A DNA stretch of 11,028 nucleotides, from NCBI GenBank assembly GCA_937888925.1, contig CALARM010000018.1, positions 1 through 11,028 on the forward strand. Reading direction: 5' to 3'. The notes below the pieces were generated by a model, which saw only the letters and a list, made by a program, of their open reading frames with translations, was not told the origin of the DNA and did no database searches. The DNA is from an uncultured Synergistia bacterium (GTDB taxonomy: Bacteria; Eremiobacterota; SpSt-956; JAKJGF01). The position numbers and the translations under genes were made by a program. This document shows positions 1-7,379 of the stretch, piece by piece (the stretch's first letter is position 1; each line of letters begins with the position of its first letter).

Positions 1-311
1 TTGGTAAGTTTAAAGAGGCTGACGATAAGAACAGGCAGAGAATTATAGAACTTGACTCTCAATTTTTCGGAATTTTAAACGATTGTAATATATTACCTGA
101 AGATATGCTGATAAAGGTTATTGAATTTGAACGTTCTGATAAATTAAATCCGCCCATAGAGAGAAGAAAGAAAGAAATATCAATCAAAGAGATAAAGAAG
201 CATATTACATCAATAGAGTCAGAGGCAACGCTGAAGAATATAAATACAAAACAGGATTTGCAGTTAATCGATCATATACCACTGGATATAATGAAAGAAG
301 CGGCAGGGTAA
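1..311 (+). CDS. 3' end of an unrecognised gene, truncated by the window edge
   Basis: An open frame runs from base 3 to the TAA at 309-311 with no stop, so the gene begins upstream of the window. About 102 residues are visible. An ATG at 105 exists, but it has no good SD and the frame is open before it, so I treat it as internal. The visible part is charged and lysine/glutamate-rich, probably helical (stretch IERRKKEISIKEIKKHI near the middle), and ends in IPLDIMKEAAG. I see no catalytic motif, signal peptide or membrane segment. I do not recognise the family. It lies 102 bases before the DUF262 gene on the same strand and may or may not belong to that cassette. Confidence 0.7.
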   Translation, partial: GKFKEADDKNRQRIIELDSQFFGILNDCNILPEDMLIKVIEFERSDKLNPPIERRKKEISIKEIKKHITSIESEATLKNINTKQDLQLIDHIPLDIMKEAAG

Positions 312-360
312 ATGGATAGAAAAAACTCTATGACTGAAATTATAACAGCAGGAATGAACA

Positions 361-389
361 TTTACATAAAGAATTTTTCATAGTATGTT
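361..389 (+). promoter_or_regulatory. weak sigma70-like promoter candidate before the DUF262 cassette
   Basis: TTTACA at 361-366 and TATGTT at 384-389 are 17 bases apart, five of six and four of six matches to the usual -35 and -10 boxes. The position, about 25 bases before the DUF262 start at 414, is right for a cassette promoter. The region is AT-rich, where such matches arise by chance, so this is only a candidate. Confidence 0.25.
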
Positions 390-413
390 AATTATGAATC
401 TTGGAGTAGAAAA

Positions 414-1526
414 ATGGTTGAAGATAAAAACCCTGAAAAAATTAATGGCGTAGAAGAAGAAATAATAATAGGTGAAGAAGATTTTCAGGAACCTTACGAT
501 GTGAGCAGTATCAGGATAGATCCTATGCCAATGACAGTGTTCGAGGTAATGAATAGGATTAAAATAGGTGAAATTAATTTACAGCCTGATTTTCAGAGAG
601 AACTGGTATGGAATATTGTCCAGCAAAGCCGCCTTATAGAGTCAATTCTGATAAAGATCCCCTTACCCAGTTTCTATTTAGATGCTACAAATGATGATGA
701 ATGGCTTGTCGTAGATGGATTACAGAGATTAAATACACTGCATTCTTTTATAAACAAAGAAGAATTTGCTCTGAAACATCTGGAATTTCTGGGTTCAGAT
801 GTAAGAGAAAAAAAGTTCAGCCATCTTTCCAGAAAAATGCAGAGAAGAATAGAAACTGCACAGCTTATGCTCTATATAATAAAACCGGACACTCCTGAAG
901 ATGCCAAATTTACTATTTTCCGCAGACTTAATACAGGAGGGCAGGTATTAAATGCTCAGGAAATCAGACACTGTATTTACCAGGGAAAATCAACAAAGCT
1001 TTTAAAAGAACTGGCATCGCTGGAAGAATTTAAACGTGTAACAAACAGTTCCATTCCTTCAAAAAGGATGGTTGACAGAGAATGTGCATTACGTTTCTGT
1101 GCTTTCTATTTAACAAACTATAAGGAATATAAAAAAGCAGATCTGGATGCTTTTCTAGGATATACTATGAAGAAAATTAATAATATGAAAGATGAAGAAA
1201 TAGAATTATTAAAAAATGCTTTTAAAAATGCTATGTTTAATTCTGAAGTTGTATTTGATAAATATGCCTTCAGAAAAATAACAGAAAAAAATGGAAGGTT
1301 TAATCCTGTAAATAAAGCTCTCTTTGAGACATGGTCTGTGTTCTTAGAAAAATATCCTATGAATAGTTTATCTGAATACAGGAAAAGAATAGTTGATAGT
1401 TTTATAAAAGTAATGAATGAAGATAAGGTATTTGTTGATTCTATAAGCCAGGGTACAGGTGACACAAAAAAAGTTAATATACGTTTTGAAACAGTCAAAA
1501 ATATTATCGAGGAGGCTATAAAATGA
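414..1526 (+). CDS. DUF262 domain protein (GmrS/ParB-like fold), first gene of a three-gene cassette
   Basis: This is a 370-residue DUF262 protein. Visible family marks are PDFQRELVWN (residues 58-67), the signature DGLQRLNTL (101-109), FRRLNTGGQVLNAQEIRHC (169-187) and an alpha-helical C-terminus. DUF262 is the ParB/sulfiredoxin-like N-terminal half of GmrSD-type modification-dependent restriction enzymes, where the DGQQR loop is implicated in NTP hydrolysis. The DUF1524/HNH nuclease half of GmrSD is absent, so any DNA cutting would use this fold or a partner. The ATG at 414 has GGAG at 403-406, seven bases ahead, and an in-frame TAG at 381 limits any earlier start. The stop overlaps the next start (ATGA, 1523-1526), implying coupling to the ATPase. 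A role in defence is inferred from family and neighbours. Confidence 0.88.
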   Translation: MVEDKNPEKINGVEEEIIIGEEDFQEPYDVSSIRIDPMPMTVFEVMNRIKIGEINLQPDFQRELVWNIVQQSRLIESILIKIPLPSFYLDATNDDEWLVVDGLQRLNTLHSFINKEEFALKHLEFLGSDVREKKFSHLSRKMQRRIETAQLMLYIIKPDTPEDAKFTIFRRLNTGGQVLNAQEIRHCIYQGKSTKLLKELASLEEFKRVTNSSIPSKRMVDRECALRFCAFYLTNYKEYKKADLDAFLGYTMKKINNMKDEEIELLKNAFKNAMFNSEVVFDKYAFRKITEKNGRFNPVNKALFETWSVFLEKYPMNSLSEYRKRIVDSFIKVMNEDKVFVDSISQGTGDTKKVNIRFETVKNIIEEAIK

Positions 1527-2620
1527 TATCTTATCTACGCCTTCAACGATTTAAGTGTTTTATGGATCAGTTTATTTCCCTGGAACCTCTTACTATCCTT
1601 GCCGGCTCCAACAATACCGGTAAATCATCGGTAATTCAGGCATTACTTTTATTAAGACAGACTGCAAAGACAGGCAGGTTAAAAAAAGGAGAAATACTCC
1701 TTAACGGTCCCCTGGTTCATCTGGGGACAGGACAGGATGTTTTCTGCCAGTGGGCTGAAGAAGATAATATTAATATGTCTGTTAATTTTACCGAAGCACC
1801 GGAAGAAATATTAAAATGGAATATTCAATATACGACTGCAAATTCCGAGGATTTAAATTTAAAGATTCTTGAAGGTACTGAGGAAAAGCTTATTAAAGGT
1901 TCTCTTTTCAATAATAATTTTTCCTATATCGGAGCAAACAGAATTGGCCCTCAACTCGCTCACAGTTTCAGCGAAGAAACTATAGAAGAACTTAATGTCG
2001 GTGTCAGAGGAGAATTTACCGTTCACTGCCTGCAGCAATTTCAAATGGATAAAATAAAGTTAAAAGAATTGAAGTACAGCTCTGAAGACCAATCGGAAAC
2101 CCTGTCTTTTCAGACGGAAAAATGGATTAATTATCTGATCCCCGGTATAAGGTTTAAATACAGCAGGCTAATAAATGCAGATATACTGTCAATATCTGTG
2201 AGTAATAACAAACCTGACAGAGATACTGATTATTTAAGACCGACAAACGTCGGCTTCGGAATTTCTTATTGCCTGCCTGTTGTAGTGGCCGGCCTTATGA
2301 GCAGGAAAGATTCTCTTCTTATAGTAGAAAACCCTGAAGCCCATTTGCATCCCGGAGCACAGTCCCGTATGGGACATTTTTTCAGCAGACTGGCTTCAGC
2401 AGGGGTGCAGGTGATAGTGGAAACTCACAGTGACCATATATTGAACGGCATAAGGGTTTCCGTAAAGAATAAAATTATTAACCCGGAAAATATTTCCATA
2501 AATTATTTTGATGAAAATTATAATTTACATAATCCCGAAATAGATTCCGATGGCAGAATAGATTGCTGGCCGGAAGGTTTCTTTGACCAGACGGAAAAAG
2601 ATCTTCAGGAGTTAATTTAA
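1523..2620 (+). CDS. AAA/ABC-type ATPase with C-terminal DUF3696 (OLD-like)
   Basis: The 365-residue product begins with ISYLRLQRFKCF, typical of SMC/RecF/OLD-like ATPases. Walker A is GSNNTGKS (28-35). A signature-like NVGFGISYCLP lies at 242-252, Walker B with the catalytic glutamate at LLIVENPEAHLHP (265-277), and the switch-histidine segment ETHSDHILNGIR at 300-311. The C-terminus carries the DUF3696 mark WPEGFFDQ (349-356). The protein is complete and its ATPase motifs look intact. No TOPRIM nuclease domain follows, unlike true OLD proteins. The start overlaps the DUF262 stop by four bases and has GGAGG at 1511-1515, seven bases ahead. It is probably a DNA- or nucleotide-sensing ATPase that drives the DUF262 protein or the third gene product. 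That role is inferred. Confidence 0.88.
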   Translation: MISYLRLQRFKCFMDQFISLEPLTILAGSNNTGKSSVIQALLLLRQTAKTGRLKKGEILLNGPLVHLGTGQDVFCQWAEEDNINMSVNFTEAPEEILKWNIQYTTANSEDLNLKILEGTEEKLIKGSLFNNNFSYIGANRIGPQLAHSFSEETIEELNVGVRGEFTVHCLQQFQMDKIKLKELKYSSEDQSETLSFQTEKWINYLIPGIRFKYSRLINADILSISVSNNKPDRDTDYLRPTNVGFGISYCLPVVVAGLMSRKDSLLIVENPEAHLHPGAQSRMGHFFSRLASAGVQVIVETHSDHILNGIRVSVKNKIINPENISINYFDENYNLHNPEIDSDGRIDCWPEGFFDQTEKDLQELI

Positions 2621-3556
2621 ATGATTTTTTTAAATGAACTTTCTTTTATTTCTCAGGCTGTTAATTTATCGGATTGTCATAAATTAATGGAAGAAATAAG
2701 GAAAATTCTGGAGCATCTGAAACCAATCAGTAAAGACGTATATATTTCCAGAACATTATCTTCCCGTGAAATCATGGCCGGTTATGATGTAAAAAATTAT
2801 GCCTATGACAGAAAAATAAACCAGGCCGAAAGACAGAATTTTCAAATACTTCTTACAAAAAATCCTTATGTGGAAAATCTTTTAGATAAAGAACTGGATT
2901 ATCATGAATGTTATCTGATAGAAACAGAACGAGATGTAACATCAACTTCTGTGGCCAGTGCCGCCTGTTTTGACGGTATACTGGTAAGCCTTCAAAGGGC
3001 TGCCGGGTTTCAAAATGATTTTATTCCTGTTTCATATAGAGAAGGTGAGAAAGAACTCCTGGAAAAGAATATCCCTAATCAATTTGACTTTAAAAAAACA
3101 AGAGTTTTTGTAAAAGGCATAATAGAAAGGGATATTTCAACATTTAAGGATCTGTGGAATAAAAGAAAGGAATTATTTCCATCACTTGTTTTTTGCCATG
3201 AAGTTGAAAGTCAGTTAAAAACCCTTAACCCTTCTTCTGAAGAACTCAAAAATATAATAAGACATCTTAAGATAATGAATGAATATATGGAAAAAATTTT
3301 AAATAAAAAAATTCCTGTGCCAGATTATCGGGAAATGGGAGTTGAAGCTTCAGTAGAAACTGGAATTACACTATTTCATTACGGATATTTAAGAGAATTC
3401 CTCTGCCCTGACGGCCAAAAAAGAACTTTCAACTGGCACAGCAAATTAAAAGGCCCCAATATAAGAATACATTTCTATCCTCCCGGAAATGATGCAGGAA
3501 GCTTTATTATCGGATATATAGGCAGAAAATTGCCGACTTATAGATACAGAACATAA
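2621..3556 (+). CDS. unknown protein, third gene of the DUF262/ATPase cassette
   Basis: This 311-residue protein starts directly after the ATPase stop (TAA then ATG, no gap) with AGGAG at 2607-2611, nine bases ahead, so the two are almost certainly translated together. I do not recognise a named family. The N-terminal two thirds are mixed and charged, with no signal peptide or membrane helix. The last 45 residues (267-311) are distinct: a basic, aromatic segment containing FNWHSKL, IRIHFYPPG and IIGYIGRKLPT. Alternating beta strands ending in this way resemble the small beta-sheet core of RelE-like toxins, but this is a visual impression only. Its strict link to the ATPase suggests it is the effector or a partner of the cassette. 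Confidence 0.75.
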   Translation: MIFLNELSFISQAVNLSDCHKLMEEIRKILEHLKPISKDVYISRTLSSREIMAGYDVKNYAYDRKINQAERQNFQILLTKNPYVENLLDKELDYHECYLIETERDVTSTSVASAACFDGILVSLQRAAGFQNDFIPVSYREGEKELLEKNIPNQFDFKKTRVFVKGIIERDISTFKDLWNKRKELFPSLVFCHEVESQLKTLNPSSEELKNIIRHLKIMNEYMEKILNKKIPVPDYREMGVEASVETGITLFHYGYLREFLCPDGQKRTFNWHSKLKGPNIRIHFYPPGNDAGSFIIGYIGRKLPTYRYRT

Positions 3557-3616
3557 GGTTATTTGATTTAAAGGAGAGTTAATTACAAAAATATATTATG
3601 AACATGGAGAATAAAA

Positions 3617-5650
3617 ATGACAACTGAAGAACTAAAAAAACTTGAAGCCACTCTCTGGCAGACTGCCGATACACTTCGCGCAAACTCCGATCTGAAATCA
3701 TCTGAATATTCAACACCTGTCCTGGGAATTATATTCCTGAAATTTGCAGACAACAAATACAGTCTCTATGAAGAAGAAATCAACGCCGAATTTAACAGAC
3801 TCAAAGGCACCCGCCGCGAAAGACTTCTTCATGAAATAGCCATTGAAAAATGCGGTTTTTATCTTCCCCCTGAATCCCGTTATGACTATCTCCTTAACCT
3901 GCCGGAAAAAGAAGATATTGCAAAATCCCTGAAACATGCAATGGTTTTAATAGAAGAATACAAGGCTGAGTTAAAGGACACTTTACCACAGGATGAATAT
4001 TTTCGCCTGGTCAGGAAATCGGAATACAGGAATATTCCCAAACAGCTTTTAAAGAACTTCGCCGATATCCCGAAAAACGCCACAGGTGATATGTTCGGCC
4101 AGATTTACGAATATTTCCTGGGCAAATTCGCCCTGGCAGAAGGTCAGGGAGGAGGAGAATTTTTTACTCCCCGTTCTGTCGTCCGTCTGATGGTGGAAAT
4201 CATCGAACCTCATAATGGAACGGTATTTGACCCTGCCTGCGGTTCAGGCGGTATGTTCGTTCAATCTGCCAAATTCATCGAAAGCAGAAAAACCGGTGGT
4301 GAAGACAGGAGTCTTTTCGTATACGGAGCAGAGAAGGCACTGGAAAATGTAAAACTGGCAAAGATGAATATTGTGGTAAACGGTCTGAGAGGTGATATCC
4401 GTCAGGCAAACAGCTATTATGAAGACATTCACAACAGTTTTGAAAGGTTTGATTATGTCCTTGCAAATCCGCCTTTCAATGTAGATGATGTAAACCTTGC
4501 CAGGGTAGAGTCTGATAAAAGATTTAACACTTACGGTATTCCCAGAAACAAGGGTGATGCAAAAGCAAAAGACAAAGGTTCTGTTACTGTTCCCAATGCA
4601 AATTATCTATGGATCAATCTTTTTGCCACTTCCATAAAACAGGGAGGACGGTCAGCACTGGTTATGGCGAACTCCGCATCAGATGCAAGGCATAGCGAAG
4701 CGGATATCAGAAAAACACTGATTAAAAATAATTTGATTTATTGTATGCTCACACTGCCATCGAACATGTTTTATACCGTAACACTCCCTGCGACACTCTG
4801 GTTTTTTGATAAATCTAAAGCCGATGATAAAATACTCTTTATCGACGCAAGGAATATTTTCACTCAAATAGACAGGGCACACAGGGAATTTTCCGAAGAA
4901 CAGCTTTTAAATATTTCTATTATCAGCCGGTTACATAGAGGCAATCGCCGGGAATTTATCGAGCTGGTAAACACTTATTTTAATCAGGGATTTGTAAGAC
5001 TTAAAGAAAATCGTGTAAAACTGACTGAAGTGGCCGGAAATGTTACAAAATTCCTCAAAGAAAATAACGGTGAAGATATTCCCGATTTTTCTTCTGTATT
5101 AAAAGATACTGACAGGTTACTGAAGGAATATGAAGATTTTCGACAGAGCCCTGACATGTCATCTATAGAGGAAACCAATAAATTACAGCACAGACTGGCC
5201 GGAACTGTGGCACCATTTTTTGTATCATGCCATGAACTTTTAAAGGAAGTGGACAGAAAGGTACGGCATATTGAAAAAGATCTGAGTAAAAACAAGGATC
5301 TCAGGATACTCAAAACAGAACTGGAAGAACTTCATAAAGAGGTAAAAATGACAGAATATTTCTTCGGCCATGTTGCATGGCTTCAGGAAAGATTCCCTGA
5401 GGCGAAATATGAAGATGTTACGGGACTGTGCAGGCTGGCAGGGCCGGAAGAGTTGGAGGAACAGGAATATTCGCTGAATCCGGGACGTTATGTGGGAGTG
5501 GTGATTGAAGAGGACGGTAAGACTGAGGAAGAGTTTATTGAGGAAATGCTTTCTATGAATGATGAACTGGAAAGGATGAATAAGGAAGCGAGAGAACTGG
5601 AAGAAGTGATTGGACATAATATCAGGCAGATTGCGGGGGAAGAGGAATGA
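3617..5650 (+). CDS. hsdM: type I restriction-modification system methyltransferase subunit HsdM
   Basis: HsdM transfers methyl from S-adenosylmethionine to adenine N6 in the target site chosen by HsdS. The 677-residue product has the helical HsdM N-terminal domain (about 5-150, including LWQTADTLRANSDLKSSEY), the linker TGDMFGQIYEYFLGKFA (156-172) and EFFTPRSVVRLMVE (181-194). Motif I, which binds the cofactor, is FDPACGSGGMF (204-214), and the catalytic motif IV is NPPF (284-287). The C-terminus (about 480-677) is charged and coiled-coil-like and contains YSLNPGRYVGV. It is longer than the roughly 530 residues of the classical E. coli enzyme, as in many type I systems of this branch. GGAG at 3606-3609 lies seven bases before the start, and an in-frame TGA at 3599 excludes a longer form. 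Its stop overlaps hsdS (ATGA). Confidence 0.96.
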   Translation: MTTEELKKLEATLWQTADTLRANSDLKSSEYSTPVLGIIFLKFADNKYSLYEEEINAEFNRLKGTRRERLLHEIAIEKCGFYLPPESRYDYLLNLPEKEDIAKSLKHAMVLIEEYKAELKDTLPQDEYFRLVRKSEYRNIPKQLLKNFADIPKNATGDMFGQIYEYFLGKFALAEGQGGGEFFTPRSVVRLMVEIIEPHNGTVFDPACGSGGMFVQSAKFIESRKTGGEDRSLFVYGAEKALENVKLAKMNIVVNGLRGDIRQANSYYEDIHNSFERFDYVLANPPFNVDDVNLARVESDKRFNTYGIPRNKGDAKAKDKGSVTVPNANYLWINLFATSIKQGGRSALVMANSASDARHSEADIRKTLIKNNLIYCMLTLPSNMFYTVTLPATLWFFDKSKADDKILFIDARNIFTQIDRAHREFSEEQLLNISIISRLHRGNRREFIELVNTYFNQGFVRLKENRVKLTEVAGNVTKFLKENNGEDIPDFSSVLKDTDRLLKEYEDFRQSPDMSSIEETNKLQHRLAGTVAPFFVSCHELLKEVDRKVRHIEKDLSKNKDLRILKTELEELHKEVKMTEYFFGHVAWLQERFPEAKYEDVTGLCRLAGPEELEEQEYSLNPGRYVGVVIEEDGKTEEEFIEEMLSMNDELERMNKEARELEEVIGHNIRQIAGEEE

Positions 5651-7014
5651 AAATGTGGAAAGAAACAATCATTTCAAAAACATATGAATCTTTGTTCGAT
5701 GGACCTCACGCAACCCCGAAACCTGCAACAGAAGGGAAAATATTTTTGAGAATTGAAAATATTACTGATGATGGGCATCTTGATTTTTCCAGGATAACAT
5801 ATATATCAGAAGAAGAATTTCCTCGCTGGACGAAAAGAGTTAAACCACAAGAAAATGATATAGTATTTTCATATGAAGCAACTCTTGGTAGATATGCTAT
5901 TATACCCAGAAATTTTGATGGTTGTCTTGGGCGGCGTATTGCTCTAATCCGGCCAGATAACAACACGGCTTATTTCAAATTCCTTTATTACTATTTTTTT
6001 TCAAATTTGTGGAAAGAAGAGTTAAATAATTACATTATTACTGGTTCTACTGTAGACAGAATTCCTTTACTAAAATTTCCTTATTTTAGAATAATACTTC
6101 CTCCACTCCCCATTCAGCGCAAAATCGCCGCCATTCTTTCCGCCTATGACGACCTGATTGAAAACAACAACCGCCGCATAGCTATTCTGGAAAAAATGGC
6201 AGAGGAACTCTACCGCGAGTGGTTTGTGCGTCTGCGTTTTCCGGGGCATGAGAAGGTGAAGATTGTTAAAGGTGTGCCGGAAGGGTGGGAGGTTAAGAGG
6301 ATTGGGGATACTATCGAGTATTACATTGGCGGAGGATGGGGAGAAGAAAATCAAGATATAAATCACGTGATAGGGGCTTATGTAATTCGTGGGACAGATA
6401 TTCCAGATTTAAAATCTGGTAGATTTAAAAATCCTCCATTTCGTTTTCATAAATTATCAACTTATGAAACTCGTGCAATGGAAAAAGGGGATATAATTTT
6501 CGAAGTTTCAGGAGGAAGTAAAGGGCAATTACTGGGTCGAACACTTTTAATAACCAAGGGTATTTATGAACTTTGTAATGGGACGTTGATCTGTGCGAGT
6601 TTCTGTAAATTAATTCGCCCATCTATTTCATCTTTCTTTTTAAATTATTATTTACAAGCCTATCATAATTGTGGACTGGTTGGAACTTATCAAATACAGT
6701 CAACTGGTATTAGTAATTATCAGTTTGAATCGTTTGTCAAATATCAAACAATTATTGTTCCACCAAAGCCAATTCTCAATAAGTTTGATAGTATCGTCTC
6801 GACATTTATTTCAGAGAAAGATATCTTATCATCAAAGAACCTCTTGTTAACAAGTTCTCGAGATCGCCTTCTTTCCCGGCTCATGTCAGGCAAAATCGAT
6901 GTAGAGAATCTGGACATTCATTTTCCGCAGGGGATGGAAGTCCCCTCATCCCCCGGCCCCTTCTCCCCGTGGGAGAAGGGGAGAGGAAGAGCTAAATATG
7001 AAGAGGAGTCTTAA
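5647..7014 (+). CDS. hsdS: type I restriction-modification specificity subunit HsdS with a repeat-encoded tail
   Basis: HsdS holds the two target recognition domains that read the two halves of a split DNA site and links HsdM and HsdR. In 455 residues, the first recognition domain spans about 1-150. The central conserved region has LPPLPIQRKIAAILSAYDDL (151-170) and a long helix to about residue 195. The second domain starts at GWEVKRIGD (213-221), with the distal conserved helix around 372-418. Family-typical sequence ends near DIHFPQGMEV. Residues 433-455 (from PSSPGPFSPWEKGRG onward) are translated from a palindromic repeat, so the native C-terminus has been replaced or extended. The start at 5647 overlaps the hsdM stop by four bases. 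An alternative ATG at 5653 has AGAGGA seven bases ahead and may be the true start. The DUF559 gene overlaps the last 17 bases. Confidence 0.95.
   Translation: MKMWKETIISKTYESLFDGPHATPKPATEGKIFLRIENITDDGHLDFSRITYISEEEFPRWTKRVKPQENDIVFSYEATLGRYAIIPRNFDGCLGRRIALIRPDNNTAYFKFLYYYFFSNLWKEELNNYIITGSTVDRIPLLKFPYFRIILPPLPIQRKIAAILSAYDDLIENNNRRIAILEKMAEELYREWFVRLRFPGHEKVKIVKGVPEGWEVKRIGDTIEYYIGGGWGEENQDINHVIGAYVIRGTDIPDLKSGRFKNPPFRFHKLSTYETRAMEKGDIIFEVSGGSKGQLLGRTLLITKGIYELCNGTLICASFCKLIRPSISSFFLNYYLQAYHNCGLVGTYQIQSTGISNYQFESFVKYQTIIVPPKPILNKFDSIVSTFISEKDILSSKNLLLTSSRDRLLSRLMSGKIDVENLDIHFPQGMEVPSSPGPFSPWEKGRGRAKYEEES
6942..6981 (-). repeat. upstream palindromic repeat, inverted copy, inside the hsdS 3' end
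   Basis: The tip CCCCTCATCCCCC (6942-6954) is followed by GG and a hairpin with arms CCCCTTCTCCC (6957-6967) and GGGAGAAGGGG (6971-6981), an 11-base-pair stem with a three-base loop CGT. It is the reverse complement of the downstream copies with a few differences: GC-tip linker GG rather than TG, four rather than five outer C/G pairs, and loop CGT. It is read through as the last residues of HsdS. Confidence 0.9.
6983..6991 (+). promoter_or_regulatory. ribosome binding site of the DUF559 gene, next to the palindrome arm
   Basis: The purine stretch AGGAAGAG, directly after the hairpin arm ending at 6981, lies seven to ten bases before the ATG at 6998. Repeat-derived or repeat-adjacent sequence therefore supplies the SD of this gene, while ribosomes still translating hsdS pass through it. 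Confidence 0.55.
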
Positions 7015-7351
7015 TATACCTGATTATATTTTAAATCTTGCAAAAGAATTAAGAAAAAAGCAGACCGATAGTGAAAAAATACTATGGGAATGTCTCAGGA
7101 AGCGCAGATTTCTGGGGTTTAAATTCAGACGTCAGCAACCGGTTGGCCGATATATAGTTGATTTCTTATGTTTTGAAAAAAAATTGGTCATTGAAATAGA
7201 CGGCCCTGTTCACGATGATACAAAAGATTATGATAAAATAAAAGATGAATACCTTATAGCAAGTGGATTTAATGTGTTACGTATATCTTCAAAATCTGTT
7301 AAAGAAAATCTTGAGGAAACACTTGGAATGATAAAAGATAGATTAGAGTAA
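6998..7351 (+). CDS. DUF559 protein, Vsr/MutH-like PD-(D/E)XK nuclease fold
   Basis: This complete 117-residue DUF559 protein has the family sequence in order: LRKKQTDSEKILWECLR (18-34, with conserved E26), GFKFRRQQPVGRYIVDF (40-56, with D55) and LVIEIDGPVH (63-72, with E66, D68 and H72), then a C-terminal strand and helix. The spacing of D55 and E66-x-D68 fits the Vsr-like branch of the PD-(D/E)XK nuclease superfamily, so a metal-dependent DNA nicking or cutting activity is plausible but unproven. The start overlaps hsdS by 17 bases. The gene is not a normal member of type I R-M operons. From general knowledge, DUF559 genes often sit beside GC-rich palindromic repeats of this CCCTTCTCCC kind. 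The last 12 codons reappear twice downstream within the repeat array. Confidence 0.9.
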   Translation: MKRSLNIPDYILNLAKELRKKQTDSEKILWECLRKRRFLGFKFRRQQPVGRYIVDFLCFEKKLVIEIDGPVHDDTKDYDKIKDEYLIASGFNVLRISSKSVKENLEETLGMIKDRLE

Positions 7352-7379
7352 AATTAATAGATACAATAAGGATCTTTCT

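Noticed and set aside
105..311. Independent 68-residue gene starting at 105
   Set aside because: The same frame is open back to base 3 and there is no good SD before 105, so it is better read as the end of a longer gene.
3557..3616. Dedicated hsdM promoter
   Set aside because: The 60-base gap is AT-rich with a good SD, but the best -35-like TTGATT and -10-like TATATT are 23 bases apart, which is too far for a standard promoter.
3571..3624. Small gene at 3598 after the AAGGAG at 3571
   Set aside because: The frame at 3598 codes only nine residues before a stop and the AAGGAG is too far away. The GGAG at 3606 clearly serves hsdM.
5635..5655. Frameshift joining hsdM and hsdS
   Set aside because: The four-base ATGA overlap is normal translational coupling. 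HsdM ends and HsdS begins at family-typical positions.
5240..5668. Antisense reading frame of 142 codons within hsdM
   Set aside because: It is phenylalanine- and leucine-rich because it is antisense to the lysine/glutamate-rich coiled region of HsdM, and it shows no family features.
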